Source: Winogradskyella sp. (GTDB taxonomy: Bacteria; Bacteroidota; Bacteroidia; Flavobacteriales; Flavobacteriaceae). From it: a stretch of DNA of 64,000 nt. Below, piece by piece: positions 17,773 to 26,496 of this stretch. The stretch is from contig NZ_RHLG01000002.1 in assembly GCF_003712105.1 (NCBI RefSeq), positions 558,001 to 622,000 on the forward strand, in the 5' to 3' direction. The notes under the pieces are model-generated. The model saw only the letters and a program-made list of their open reading frames with translations, did no database searches and was not told the origin of the DNA. Position numbers and translations under genes: made by a program. Numbering within the stretch: the first letter of the stretch is position 1; each line of letters begins with the position of its first letter.

Positions 17773-17864
17773 CTTTTATAGGTTTATAACCTAAAAGTAT
17801 ATGATTTAACTTAAATAGAAAAAATGAATAGGACTCATTTCGTTTAGGAGTTACTATAAACGGA

Positions 17865-18392
17865 CTATTTTATGTTTTTTAGGTCGTTTACTTTTTTAAT
17901 TCCTTCTTGTTCTCCGAAAGCAAAATTACGCTTTCGGTATAATTCTGTTATCTGCTCCCAGAGACTAATTGCTTTTGCAATTTTGTTTTGTTTTTCATGT
18001 AATAAGGCGTAACCTCTTAAGGCGTTTGCAAAATCCTGATGACTAACATCCTTGAGCGACTCGTATATATGCAATACTTTGTTATAATAGACTTCGGCAT
18101 CAGCCAGTTGATTAATCTCTAAGTATAAATCAGCTAAATGCCTCATGGAGTGGGCAATTTTTGTGGAGTCTTTCGATTTTTTGTAAGTAGAAACAGCTAG
18201 TTTACAATACTCTATTGCTTTTAAGTAATTATCTGAATCAGCTTCATATTGCATTTTTATATGATAGATTCGACCTAAAAAATAAAAATCATCGGGATGA
18301 CATAAGGCTTCTGCAGATTTTAAAACCCTTTTAGAGTCTTCGTAATTACCAATACCTCTTAATTGCCATGCTTCGCTTAAAAGGTGAGTCAT
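17865..18392 (-). CDS. Tetratricopeptide-repeat protein
   Basis: A 175-residue cytoplasmic protein from the ATG at 18392, one base after the stop of the preceding gene (TAATATG); ATG codons at 18416 and 18425 are possible but overlap more. It has at least three TPR-like helical pairs (GNYEDSKRVLKSAEALC, NYLKAIEYCKLAVSTYKKS, NQLADAEVYYNKVLHIYESL, HEKQNKIAKAISLWEQITELY). A protein-protein scaffold role is expected. It is probably co-expressed with the DUF1801 protein upstream, and the pairing is the only clue to function. Confidence 0.75.
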   Translation of the reverse strand: MTHLLSEAWQLRGIGNYEDSKRVLKSAEALCHPDDFYFLGRIYHIKMQYEADSDNYLKAIEYCKLAVSTYKKSKDSTKIAHSMRHLADLYLEINQLADAEVYYNKVLHIYESLKDVSHQDFANALRGYALLHEKQNKIAKAISLWEQITELYRKRNFAFGEQEGIKKVNDLKNIK

Positions 18393-18393
18393 A

Positions 18394-18828
18394 TTATTTT
18401 CGGCATGCGCACTCATGATGTTCATTAAGGTAATCTATCGATTCTTGACACAGTTGCTCTAGTACATCAATATTTATATCAGAAAGTCTTTTAATGTATA
18501 TACAAGCTTTTCCCATTTTAAACTTTCCAAATTCCTCTAATAAGCGATTACTTTTTTCCGTATCGGAGTACACATATAATGAAAACTGAGCTTTACGAGG
18601 TGAAAACCCTAACATTGGCGCATCACCTTCATGACCGCTTGCATATTTGTAATGATAGCTTCCAAAACCAATAATAGTTGGTCCCCACATTTTTGGTTCA
18701 AAACCAGACCATTTACTAATTAGCTTTATAAGTTCATAACTATCGGCTTTCTTTTGTTCATTATCAACATAGGATTCTATGAAATCAGAGACATTGACTT
18801 TTGTTTCGGTGGTTTTATTCTTTGCCAT
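18394..18828 (-). CDS. DUF1801 (YdhG-like) family protein
   Basis: A 144-residue cytoplasmic protein with the features of DUF1801: N-terminal helix DFIESYVDNEQKKADSYELI, then MWGPTIIGFGSYHYKYASG, a region ML-GFSPRKAQFSLYVY and a closing FGKFKMGKACIYIKRLSDI. The fold resembles frataxin-like YdhG proteins and the biochemical role is unknown. It leads a two-gene unit with the TPR protein. Confidence 0.85.
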   Translation of the reverse strand: MAKNKTTETKVNVSDFIESYVDNEQKKADSYELIKLISKWSGFEPKMWGPTIIGFGSYHYKYASGHEGDAPMLGFSPRKAQFSLYVYSDTEKSNRLLEEFGKFKMGKACIYIKRLSDINIDVLEQLCQESIDYLNEHHECACRK

Positions 18829-18870
18829 TATAGTGAAAATTGTCTTTCTGAAATTTACAAAATAAAAAGC

Positions 18871-18902
18871 AATAGCGAGATAGATTTAACCAACTCGCTA
18901 TT
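18871..18902 (-). terminator. Hairpin terminator after the 233-aa membrane protein gene
   Basis: AATAGCGAG/CTCGCTATT stem (9 bp, 14-base loop), followed on the minus strand by a T-rich tract. It begins 25 bases after the stop codon at 18927. Confidence 0.65.
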
Positions 18903-18926
18903 AAATAATCCATTTTTATAAATCAT

Positions 18927-19628
18927 TTATTTTGTATCTAGATTAGCATGTTTATTAATTAAATAGATATACATTACATACATTATTGCTAGAACAGGTA
19001 TTGTGGTTTGAAAACCAAACTCGGTCGCAAAATCAATATTCATTGTAGCTAATAGGTCTCTTGTAGATAAATCTGCAATCGAAAACATGAAAATGATATT
19101 GAATGTAAAAATCCCGATAATCCAATTTCGTTGGCGTTTGGTTCTTTTAATATTGTTTTTCTTTTCAGTTTTAAAGAAAAGGTATAGAACTATTGCACTA
19201 AATATAAGTTCTAATGCGACAGCTAAATAGGGTTGTGAGTAGTATAATCCAGTACCAACAGATAATGTGTCAGTACCAAAAATATTGTGAGGATATCCGC
19301 CTAAATAATCAACCAATGCATGCAAAGCCAGAAGTAAAGCACTAGTTACACCAACTTTTTGACTTTTGAATAGCAATAGTCCGAGTGCATAAGATAAACC
19401 TATCCATCCTAGTATCGGTAGTAGATCATGGCTGTAAATCATCTCTACTGAGAGATTGTCTAAGGATACGTCTAAAACATTTGTGGGTTCTGTTGGTTCA
19501 ATACCAAGAAAGTGGAGCACAAGCCATAATAAATCTGGAAGTTGAGATATAATAAGGAAGAAGATTAAGCTTCCTTTTGGCGCTTTTTGTTTGGCTATTA
19601 GTGCTGTTGTATAATGTCCTGCTAGCAT
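18927..19628 (-). CDS. Multi-pass membrane protein
   Basis: A 233-residue protein with about six hydrophobic segments. It begins MLAGHYTTALIAKQKAPKGSL and continues FFLIISQLPDLLWLVLHFLG. The histidine near the start, the PDLLW acidic residue, SHDLLPILGW and a later LLALHALVDYLGGYPHN resemble the scattered His/Asp pattern of YdjM/LexA-regulated membrane-bound metal-dependent hydrolases (DUF457-like). That link is weak. It forms a single-gene unit with its own terminator. Confidence 0.6.
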   Translation of the reverse strand: MLAGHYTTALIAKQKAPKGSLIFFLIISQLPDLLWLVLHFLGIEPTEPTNVLDVSLDNLSVEMIYSHDLLPILGWIGLSYALGLLLFKSQKVGVTSALLLALHALVDYLGGYPHNIFGTDTLSVGTGLYYSQPYLAVALELIFSAIVLYLFFKTEKKNNIKRTKRQRNWIIGIFTFNIIFMFSIADLSTRDLLATMNIDFATEFGFQTTIPVLAIMYVMYIYLINKHANLDTK

Positions 19629-19676
19629 AATTAGTGGTTTAATTAGTTAATAATTAATCACTAGCAAACTACTTAA

Positions 19677-20435
19677 TTAATTTTCCGAAATATTGTACAA
19701 AACAGCTGAATTGATAAATGCTTTCGGTGTAAACCCTAGATTTTCTTTAAATGCTCTTCCATAATGAGCATTATCGTAAAAACCATAATGATGCGCAGTT
19801 TCAGATATACCTTTTTCTTTGAGCATCATTACAGACTCGCAGATTCTAATCCATAATTGAGATCGTCTAAAAGTGGATCCAGTTTCTTCATTAAAAAAAT
19901 GTAAAAATCTACTTTTCGAAAGATGAATGAGATTAGCACATTCTTCGGCTTGAACCCATCTGTGTTTATTTTTGTAGATATAATCTAGTACTGACAGAAT
20001 TCTTTCACTAGCATTTGATTCAAATTTTTTGAAACTGCTACTCTCTTCAAAATTCTTTTCAATACATTCAGCTAAGGATGCGATGTCTATTACATTATTT
20101 ATAAAATCTTTTGCAGGCCTGACAAGGTTAGTAATTAACTCATCATTAAAATAATAGGGTTTATCTCTTATCAATGAATTTATATAAAAACCTATTCTTG
20201 AGTGTGGATTAAAGAAGATATGCAGATTATTTCCTTTCGATTCTAATCGGTGTAAAATATTTGGTTTTATAAAAACTGCAGTTTTAAAGGTTGTTTCTTC
20301 AGTATTAGCTATTAATGTTAAAGTACCTTCGATGGGTATGCTTATTTGAATGGCATAGTGTTTATGCATCTGATTTTTCTCCATGGAACCAATCAAAAAC
20401 ACCCAATCTTTTTTCCTATATACAGTAAGCTTCAA
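19677..20435 (-). CDS. AraC family transcriptional regulator
   Basis: A 252-residue soluble regulator: N-terminal cupin-like domain (HKHYAIQISIPIEGTLTL and VFIKPNILHRLES) for ligand sensing and C-terminal AraC HTH pair (residues about 145-250) with AEECANLIHLSKSRFLHFFNEETGSTFRRSQ and ISETAHHYGFYDNAHYGRAFKENLGFTPKAF. It lies 12 bases after the GNAT gene stop, so the two are probably in one transcript. The neighbouring orphan PhnD-like lipoprotein could be a target. Confidence 0.88.
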   Translation of the reverse strand: MKLTVYRKKDWVFLIGSMEKNQMHKHYAIQISIPIEGTLTLIANTEETTFKTAVFIKPNILHRLESKGNNLHIFFNPHSRIGFYINSLIRDKPYYFNDELITNLVRPAKDFINNVIDIASLAECIEKNFEESSSFKKFESNASERILSVLDYIYKNKHRWVQAEECANLIHLSKSRFLHFFNEETGSTFRRSQLWIRICESVMMLKEKGISETAHHYGFYDNAHYGRAFKENLGFTPKAFINSAVLYNISEN

Positions 20436-20447
20436 AATGTTATTTGT

Positions 20448-20966
20448 TTAGATTGTTTTGACATAAACATCAACACTTATTAATTCACCATTTTTAATCT
20501 CGCAATCTTTCATTGTTTTTTCATGGTGAAAATCAAGTTTGGCCATTGCTCGTTTACAATTTGTATTCTCCGTTTCTACGAAACCTTCAATTCGTTCAAG
20601 TTTAAGCTGATTTAATCCATAATTAGTTATTAATGGCATTACTTCATTCATAATGCCTTTTCCCCAAAACTCAGGCAATAACCAAAGGCCTATTTCAGCC
20701 TTCTTTTCTTTGTGGTTTATATCATTAAGTCCACCAGCTCCATAAAAGGTTTTATTATCCAAATCGCAAATTGCCCACCACATTTGTTTCTTATCAGCAT
20801 ACCATAGCATTTGTTCTTTTGTAGCTTCTAAGCTATCGAAGCTAATACCGTAATACTTAATTACATCAGGATGTGAAAGCCCTTTGAAGATATATTTCAA
20901 GTCTGAATCAATAATTTCTCGAAGCAGAAGTCTATTAGTTTTTATGGAAGAAACATTTTCACTCAT
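20448..20966 (-). CDS. GNAT-family N-acetyltransferase (RimJ/RimL type)
   Basis: A 172-residue acetyltransferase. TNRLLLREIIDSDLKYIFKGLSHPDV is the classic N-terminal RimJ/RimL-like signature, and the acetyl-CoA loop appears as EIGLWLLPEFWGKGIMNEVM. GYGLNQLKLERIEGFVETENTNCKRAMAKLDFHHE follows it closely. The substrate may be a protein N-terminus or a small amine. Only one base separates it from the PhnD-like gene, so the two are translationally close. Confidence 0.85.
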   Translation of the reverse strand: MSENVSSIKTNRLLLREIIDSDLKYIFKGLSHPDVIKYYGISFDSLEATKEQMLWYADKKQMWWAICDLDNKTFYGAGGLNDINHKEKKAEIGLWLLPEFWGKGIMNEVMPLITNYGLNQLKLERIEGFVETENTNCKRAMAKLDFHHEKTMKDCEIKNGELISVDVYVKTI

Positions 20967-20967
20967 T

Positions 20968-21885
20968 TTAAATGCCTAACATCTTTAAAATATTATCGAG
21001 ATGAGTTTTATTACCATTAACTTCTCTAAATGAGTTGTAGTATTCATCAGAAATTTCCTGAAACTTATCAGCTTGTTTTGCCTCAGACCAACCCGCTTTT
21101 ATCGATTCGAAAGCATCGGCGTTTTCTGTATGTAGATTTAACAAAAGTTCAGAAATGATATCTTTTTCTTCTGAAGACAATGCATTGTTTACCAAAACAG
21201 GACCTAGAGGTATTTCATCTGAGACCCATAATAATTTCACCTTATTTTTAAGTGTTGTATCTGCATGGATTTGTTTGTAGTATTCATTGCTGCCAATAGC
21301 ACAAAAATCTGCTTCACCATTCAATAATTTCTGAAAGGTTGACGTATGATTACCGCCGTATTTTACCTCTTTAAATCTTGATTCAGGTTCAGTTATATTA
21401 ATAGCACTTAAAAAAAGTCTCGGAACCAAATTACCAGATGTTGAACCTTCTTTTACAAACATCATTGTTAGCTTTTCAGCATTTTTATTTATATCAGAAT
21501 CGTCTTTTATGCTATCGTTATTAGTCAGAAATACGGTTTTGTAATTATCTATTGCATCTTCTTTGATATGCATATTCGCAATAGGAAGCATGTGCTCATT
21601 ATCTGACGAAAGCGCTAAATATCCTAATGTGTTAATTAATGCAATATCGACTTCATTCGATTTTATTCCTGTAATAAAAGATTCAACATCTGGATAACTC
21701 TTAGTACTAACATCACGCTGCAATTTATTCTCTAATTCTTGCGCTAACAGTTTCATGTTTTCTAATCTATTATTTGTAGCGTAAGTATAAGTAGCAAGTC
21801 TAATTGACTTCTTATTTAGGTTACAACCCATGCAAAAAAGGCCAGCAATACCAGCTAAAAATATAACATAAAGTATTCTCTTCAT
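20968..21885 (-). CDS. PhnD-like ABC transporter substrate-binding lipoprotein, orphan
   Basis: A 305-residue periplasmic binding protein of the PhnD (phosphate/phosphite/phosphonate) family. The leader MKRILYVIFLAGIAGLFCMGC ends in a cysteine suited to lipidation. Family features are LAQELENKLQRDV, the SNEVDIALINTLGYLAL region, FVKEGSTSGNLVPRLFL and GGNHTSTFQKLLNGEADFCAIGSNEY. No ABC permease or ATPase gene lies nearby. It therefore either works with a transporter elsewhere or feeds a sensor. A short hairpin repeat lies upstream at 21932-21973. Confidence 0.8.
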   Translation of the reverse strand: MKRILYVIFLAGIAGLFCMGCNLNKKSIRLATYTYATNNRLENMKLLAQELENKLQRDVSTKSYPDVESFITGIKSNEVDIALINTLGYLALSSDNEHMLPIANMHIKEDAIDNYKTVFLTNNDSIKDDSDINKNAEKLTMMFVKEGSTSGNLVPRLFLSAINITEPESRFKEVKYGGNHTSTFQKLLNGEADFCAIGSNEYYKQIHADTTLKNKVKLLWVSDEIPLGPVLVNNALSSEEKDIISELLLNLHTENADAFESIKAGWSEAKQADKFQEISDEYYNSFREVNGNKTHLDNILKMLGI

Positions 21886-21931
21886 AATGTGTTTTATATG
21901 CTGCTAATAAGAAATTTGTCAGTTTACTTTA

Positions 21932-21990
21932 GTGAAACATAAGTGACTATTTCACATCGCAGAAAGATAGTAAATTGCAGCGAATTCAAT
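21932..21990 (-). repeat. Dispersed hairpin repeat, copy 1
   Basis: On the minus strand this reads TTACTATCTTTC (21962-21973) followed by an imperfect hairpin with arms GTGAAA/TTTCAC (21932-21955). Copies at 27576-27618 and 28830-28864 share the CTTTC block, the hairpin shape and a TATG or CATAAG-like loop. Confidence 0.45.
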
Positions 21991-22000
21991 TAAAAAATGC

Positions 22001-22792
22001 TTAAGCCTTATTTTTTAGGTTTGCTCTAATTGAGATGTCTTTAAAGCTTATCATTTCCATTATCTTACTCGAAGCTCCATCATAAAATCCTGTTTTATTT
22101 TCATAACTTTTTGGGTTTTTGAAGGTGCCAAATATGATATCATACAATGGTAGTCCGCAATAGTTATATGCATGAATGCCTCTGCCATGATGAATATTAT
22201 GAGATTCAGGACGTTGAATTAGATAACCAATCCATTGTGGTGTTTTGACATTGGCATGTTGAAAAATGGACATAAAATTGGTAACAAGAATAATGAAAAC
22301 TGTGGCTTCGGGTGTAAAACCAGCTACGAGCACCAAGCAAAGCGAACTAAGTGCAGTCCAACCTATCATATCAACTGGACTAAAATAAAATGCGCCAAAA
22401 CTATCTAATCGCTCAGCACTGTGGTGCATTTGATGAAAAACTTTCCATAAGAAATCACTATTGTGCATTGTTCTATGCCAGATATATTCACCAAGTTCAT
22501 AGACGAACACCCCAACAATTCCACCAAACACAGTACCTAAACTTGTAAGGTCTAACAATTGATATTTTGATAAAAAGCCATCCCATAAGTATGGTAAATA
22601 AGAGGATAATAGAAAGAATAAGATGAAAGATAAAAAGCCCTTTAACTTCCAAAAATTAACATGTGGTAACTTCTCTGCAGGACCTATTGCTTCCCAGATT
22701 ATAAGCCCGCCATAAATAATATAGACTATGTACGAAACGGGATTCATGAATACTTCCTTTAATGATGGAAGTGTTGATAATAAATTTTCCAT
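22001..22792 (-). CDS. Sterol desaturase/fatty acid hydroxylase superfamily protein
   Basis: Integral membrane di-iron oxygenase of 263 residues. The three histidine clusters of the family are present: HRTMHN, HQMHHS and HNIHHG, and the first follows YELGEYIWHR. Five hydrophobic stretches surround them. The natural substrate may be a carotenoid, fatty acid or ornithine lipid. It lies 78 bases downstream of a Crp/Fnr-type gene read in the same direction, which may control it. Confidence 0.88.
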   Translation of the reverse strand: MENLLSTLPSLKEVFMNPVSYIVYIIYGGLIIWEAIGPAEKLPHVNFWKLKGFLSFILFFLLSSYLPYLWDGFLSKYQLLDLTSLGTVFGGIVGVFVYELGEYIWHRTMHNSDFLWKVFHQMHHSAERLDSFGAFYFSPVDMIGWTALSSLCLVLVAGFTPEATVFIILVTNFMSIFQHANVKTPQWIGYLIQRPESHNIHHGRGIHAYNYCGLPLYDIIFGTFKNPKSYENKTGFYDGASSKIMEMISFKDISIRANLKNKA

Positions 22793-22870
22793 AGATTTTT
22801 AATTTTTACTTTTAAGCTGCAAAACTATATCAGCTGTCAAGTAAGAACTAAAAAAAAGGCTTGACCTATG

Positions 22871-23437
22871 TTAGGAATTTAGTTTTGACCTAATTCTGCT
22901 TAGACTTTCAGGATGAATACCCAAATACCGAGCAATTTTGTTTACAGGGATTTGGTGAAGATAATTTCTATGAGATTCAAACATTTGTAAGTAGCGTTCT
23001 TCTGCAGTTTTAGATAAGAAGTCTTTTTCTCGATTTGATTTTCGGATATAAGCTTGTTCAGTAATAATACGTCCAAATTGATTTACATCGATTGAATTAG
23101 CATATGCTTCCATCAGGGCGTCATGTTCTATTCTTTCCATTTCACAATCGGTCAAAGCTGTTAATTTTATATCCGATGGTGTTTGTGTTAAAAAGGATGT
23201 TAGGGCACAAACCATTTCGTTAGTAAAGAAGAAATCAATAATTTTTTCTGTCATGTAACTTTTAATGACCAACTCTACAATTCCACTGTTTATAAAGTAA
23301 ACATGTTTTTCAGTTTGATTATAATCTGTGATTACATCACCCTTATTGAATAGAATTTTTTGTGTAGAAAATGGCAGTTTTTCAATGGTTTGATATTTGT
23401 TTTCAACCACACTTTTATAAAATTCGATAAAATGCAT
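22871..23437 (-). CDS. Crp/Fnr family transcriptional regulator (short type)
   Basis: A 188-residue member with N-terminal cyclic-nucleotide-binding-type beta-roll (INSGIVELVIKSYMTEKIIDFFFTNEMV) and a C-terminal HTH containing VNKIARYLGIHPESLSRIRSKL. The E-SLSR recognition helix keeps the residues that read TGA half-sites in Crp and FNR. It lacks the N-terminal four-cysteine cluster of FNR, so it does not look like a direct oxygen sensor. Many Bacteroidetes genomes carry several such short regulators next to a membrane or efflux gene. Confidence 0.85.
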   Translation of the reverse strand: MHFIEFYKSVVENKYQTIEKLPFSTQKILFNKGDVITDYNQTEKHVYFINSGIVELVIKSYMTEKIIDFFFTNEMVCALTSFLTQTPSDIKLTALTDCEMERIEHDALMEAYANSIDVNQFGRIITEQAYIRKSNREKDFLSKTAEERYLQMFESHRNYLHQIPVNKIARYLGIHPESLSRIRSKLNS

Positions 23438-23557
23438 AATCTACAATACTAATACTTTTAAGTCTAATGTTAAATATAAAATCACGAAGTTTTAAGCGCT
23501 CTGAATCAGACGATTAAAAATAATAATTTTTCAGAAAGTAGAGTAGTGGTGATCTTT

Positions 23558-24289
23558 TTATAAGGACTCATTTTTTTCTAATAATTTCTTAAAGATTATA
23601 AAATGAAAGAAAATAATTGTTGCTGGAGCAAAAGCAGGAATCCAACTGAACGGAAATGTGCCAAATTGTTGTACTCCAGGTAGGCCATTTTCTATGGCAT
23701 GATTAGTAATTATAGTTGCAGTTACTAATACCGAAATTATATCAGTTAACCCAATAAAATTCCATACCCAAGTTAAGCCCTTGGCATAAGACTTTTTTTG
23801 TCTTAAAGCCATAACTACAGGGATTACTAATATGGCTGTAATAATATCACCAGCGCCACCGATATATGCAAATGATTTTGGTAGCCCACCGTATGCATAA
23901 ACTAAAAAGAAAAACACGCCAACAAACCTGAAAATATGCACATACACCAGTTGGTCTAATCTTATGTTTTGTAACACAGTTTTAAACCAGGATTGCCTTA
24001 ATACATACAGCATGTAGAATGCTAAAAGTGGTAATGCCACAGTAACAACAATTAATGGAGGAAAGGTATTCTGAACAAAAACTCCTGTAAGCGATACTAA
24101 AGCAACAATGACGAGATATGTCCAGTAAAATATTAGGATTTTGTTTCGGATTTTTATCCCGGCTTCAGTTTTGCCTTTATAATATGCTTTGTTAGCAGCG
24201 TTTGCAATTAAAAATATTGGAATAGTTACAAATGAGACTATGAAGGTAATAGATAGCCATAATGGTACTTGAGTAATAGATAGGTCCAT
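23558..24289 (-). CDS. Multi-pass membrane protein of unknown function
   Basis: A 243-residue protein with seven predicted membrane segments and short loops, beginning MDLSITQVPLWLSITFIVSF. I recognise no catalytic motif. It follows a Crp/Fnr-type gene (24357-24923) by 67 bases in the same direction, like the hydroxylase that follows the other Crp/Fnr gene, which suggests a regulator-target pair. Confidence 0.65.
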   Translation of the reverse strand: MDLSITQVPLWLSITFIVSFVTIPIFLIANAANKAYYKGKTEAGIKIRNKILIFYWTYLVIVALVSLTGVFVQNTFPPLIVVTVALPLLAFYMLYVLRQSWFKTVLQNIRLDQLVYVHIFRFVGVFFFLVYAYGGLPKSFAYIGGAGDIITAILVIPVVMALRQKKSYAKGLTWVWNFIGLTDIISVLVTATIITNHAIENGLPGVQQFGTFPFSWIPAFAPATIIFFHFIIFKKLLEKNESL

Positions 24290-24356
24290 ATTATTTTTTT
24301 TACAAATATGGACAGCATAATTAAATTACAAATTGCCATATGGTAACTTAAGGATT

Positions 24357-24923
24357 TTATTTAATCTCTTTACGAATTCTACTCAAAGAATATTTGGTGA
24401 CACCTAGGTAAGATGCAATCATGTGTAACGGAACTTGTTGTACAATTTCTGGATGTGTCTTAATCAGGTTTGAATATCGTTCTTGAGCAGTTTCTTTATG
24501 GAGAGCTATCATGCGTTTTTTTAGAAAAACATGGTTAAGTGTAAGCATCATGCGACCCCATTCGCGAAATTCTGGTATATTATGAAAACAATATTGTACA
24601 TCAGTAAAACTGATGCTGTGGAGTTTAGCATCAGTTAGTAACTCATAGTTTTCTTCGCTTGGTTGTTGCTCAAAAAACGATAAGAAATCATTTAAAAAGT
24701 CTGGAGCTGAAAAAAACCGAGTCGTAATTTCGTTGCCTTCTAGATCAATAATATAGCATCTTACTATTCCCGATTCTAAGAAAAATGACTTTTTACTGGT
24801 TTTGCCTTCATTTATAATCAACGTACCTTTAGTTAACGTTTCTTCTTTAAAAAACGTTGCTATTAAGTCTGCTTTATCATCAGACATTGATTTTATTTTT
24901 TTAAGGTAATCTCTAAGTTTCAT
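24357..24923 (-). CDS. Crp/Fnr family transcriptional regulator (short type)
   Basis: A 188-residue paralogue-like relative of the regulator at 22871. The beta-roll (FLESGIVRCYIIDLEGNEITTRFF) precedes the HTH region LHMIASYLGVTKYSLSRIRKEI. In the recognition helix the glutamate that usually contacts TGA is replaced by tyrosine (KYSLSR), so its site is probably different. There is no cysteine cluster. Ligand and targets are unknown; the membrane protein downstream is the nearest candidate. Confidence 0.85.
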   Translation of the reverse strand: MKLRDYLKKIKSMSDDKADLIATFFKEETLTKGTLIINEGKTSKKSFFLESGIVRCYIIDLEGNEITTRFFSAPDFLNDFLSFFEQQPSEENYELLTDAKLHSISFTDVQYCFHNIPEFREWGRMMLTLNHVFLKKRMIALHKETAQERYSNLIKTHPEIVQQVPLHMIASYLGVTKYSLSRIRKEIK

Positions 24924-25093
24924 GGGTATTTCAAATCCGAAGTGTACATAAACATCTAAAGAAAAATCTTCTCCTTAATTAGCTATGTTGCGTACACAAG
25001 CGTTGTCTTTTTCATAAATATGTATGTCATTAATTCATGGCAACCGCCTTTTACAATTGTTAGTTACGAATTTAAAGTTATTAATTTTCAATT

Positions 25094-25150
25094 ATGCACT
25101 GGTCTAAGCAATTCCCAGTGCATTTTAACCTGTGCTGAACGCAGTCGAGT
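25094..25150. repeat. Hairpin plus REP-like CGCAGTCGAG motif
   Basis: ATGCACTGG and CCAGTGCAT form a perfect 9-bp stem at 25094-25123, followed at 25136-25150 by CTGAACGCAGTCGAG, which resembles the TCGACTGCGCTCAG-type repeat that I know to recur between Flavobacteriia genes. It lies at the 3' end of the alpha/beta hydrolase gene and may serve as its terminator or mRNA stabiliser. Confidence 0.45.
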
Positions 25151-26370
25151 TACAATTGTGAAATCCAGTTATTTAAAAACTTTAAGTAATCTTCTCTAAT
25201 CCAATTTGTATTTTTACTGAATAAGGCATGGCCTGAGTTTTCAAGAATTTTTATGTCTAAAGACAAGCTGGGATTACTTTTTAATAATTCCTTTATTCTT
25301 GCTTGACTCTCTGTAACTGGGACATTCTCATCTTCGTTTGCAAATATCTTTAAGATTTTAGTGTCTGATTTAGACATTAAAGGAATCGGATCAAATTCTC
25401 CATTTTTATCCCACCAAATTTTTCGTTTTCCTCTAGCTCGTTTGGCAAAAACTATTGAAAGTGGCTTAGCTACAAACTCAGGTGCTCCACTATTTTTTAT
25501 ATCATTCATGATCTCGAATTTTAATTGCTCATTTGGTGTTGTTGAAGCACCAACAACATCAATAATAAAATCTAAATCTTTAGTGTCTTTATTTACCAAA
25601 TGGCTAATCCATCCGCCTTGACTAATTCCTATTACGCCTTTTTTGCTAAACTCAGTTTTTTTATTGTTTGATAAGTAGTTTAATGCGGCGGTGATATCAT
25701 CAGAAAAATCTTGAAACGAAGCAGTATGCCATTCTCCTTCAGACTTACCACATCCTCTTTTATCTGGTAATAGTACCATATATCCATTACGAGCTAAATA
25801 ATTGGCCTGATGCATATACCAAAAACTATTTCTATCACTTATACCAGACCCGTGAATAAAAACAACTGCAGTTGATTTGTTAGTATTATAAGGCGTCATT
25901 AATAGTCCTGCTAATCTAACATCTCCATTAAAATATTCTACTTCTTCTTGTTTGTAAAATTCATTTTTTAGTTTGGTAGCGGTAAATTCTGTTTTCGAGG
26001 TTTTTACATTCAAAATCGAAATAGAATCGATGTTATCAAATTCAAAATTTACTTCAACTGTTTTAAGATTTTTATCTGTGGAAAATTTATTGCCTTCAAT
26101 ATGTGTTAATCTTAAATTTTTGAGATTATTACGAAGACTATCAAAGTAATTTAATTGAAGCCCATCTTGAGATCCCCAAGTGATTTGATAGTTTTTATTG
26201 TTAGAGGATTTGTACCAACCAACTCTTGAATTTAGTAAAGGATTCTTTTCTATTTGCTTATAATCGTATTGAATTCGTTCTTGCTTTGGCGGGATAAAAT
26301 AAAGACCTGTAAGTACTAAAAATATAAGAGCAAAAACTGCTAATAGTGATTTTAAAATTTTTTTAATCAT
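25150..26370 (-). CDS. Secreted or membrane-anchored alpha/beta hydrolase
   Basis: A 406-residue protein with an N-terminal signal anchor (residues 7-25), a beta-rich pre-domain of about 140 residues and a C-terminal alpha/beta hydrolase domain. The oxyanion region is VFIHGSGISDRN, the nucleophile elbow GISQGGW, the likely acid lies in FANEDENVPV and the histidine in NSGHALF. This domain order resembles Bacteroidetes dienelactone-hydrolase-like or peptidase S9-like secreted hydrolases; the substrate is unknown. It sits in the stretch with dispersed repeats, so recent acquisition is possible. Confidence 0.82.
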   Translation of the reverse strand: MIKKILKSLLAVFALIFLVLTGLYFIPPKQERIQYDYKQIEKNPLLNSRVGWYKSSNNKNYQITWGSQDGLQLNYFDSLRNNLKNLRLTHIEGNKFSTDKNLKTVEVNFEFDNIDSISILNVKTSKTEFTATKLKNEFYKQEEVEYFNGDVRLAGLLMTPYNTNKSTAVVFIHGSGISDRNSFWYMHQANYLARNGYMVLLPDKRGCGKSEGEWHTASFQDFSDDITAALNYLSNNKKTEFSKKGVIGISQGGWISHLVNKDTKDLDFIIDVVGASTTPNEQLKFEIMNDIKNSGAPEFVAKPLSIVFAKRARGKRKIWWDKNGEFDPIPLMSKSDTKILKIFANEDENVPVTESQARIKELLKSNPSLSLDIKILENSGHALFSKNTNWIREDYLKFLNNWISQL

Positions 26371-26496
26371 AAGATTTAGATTTAGTAATGTGGAAAAATT
26401 TTACTTGTATATAGCAGTGCCATTTTGAAGTTAAACTTAAAAAACACTATCCAAAACTATAAATCAAGATAATCAGCAATTACTTATAAGCCATTG

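Noticed and set aside
21938-21955. CRP-like site GTGA-N5-TCAC near the PhnD-like gene
   Set aside because: The spacing is odd (N5), and the bases are part of the dispersed hairpin repeat.
22871-24923. One of the two Crp/Fnr genes as the regulator of the FNR-like boxes
   Set aside because: Both lack the N-terminal cysteine cluster of oxygen-sensing FNR; one also lacks the glutamate in the recognition helix. The real regulator is probably outside the window, though the 22871 protein cannot be fully excluded.
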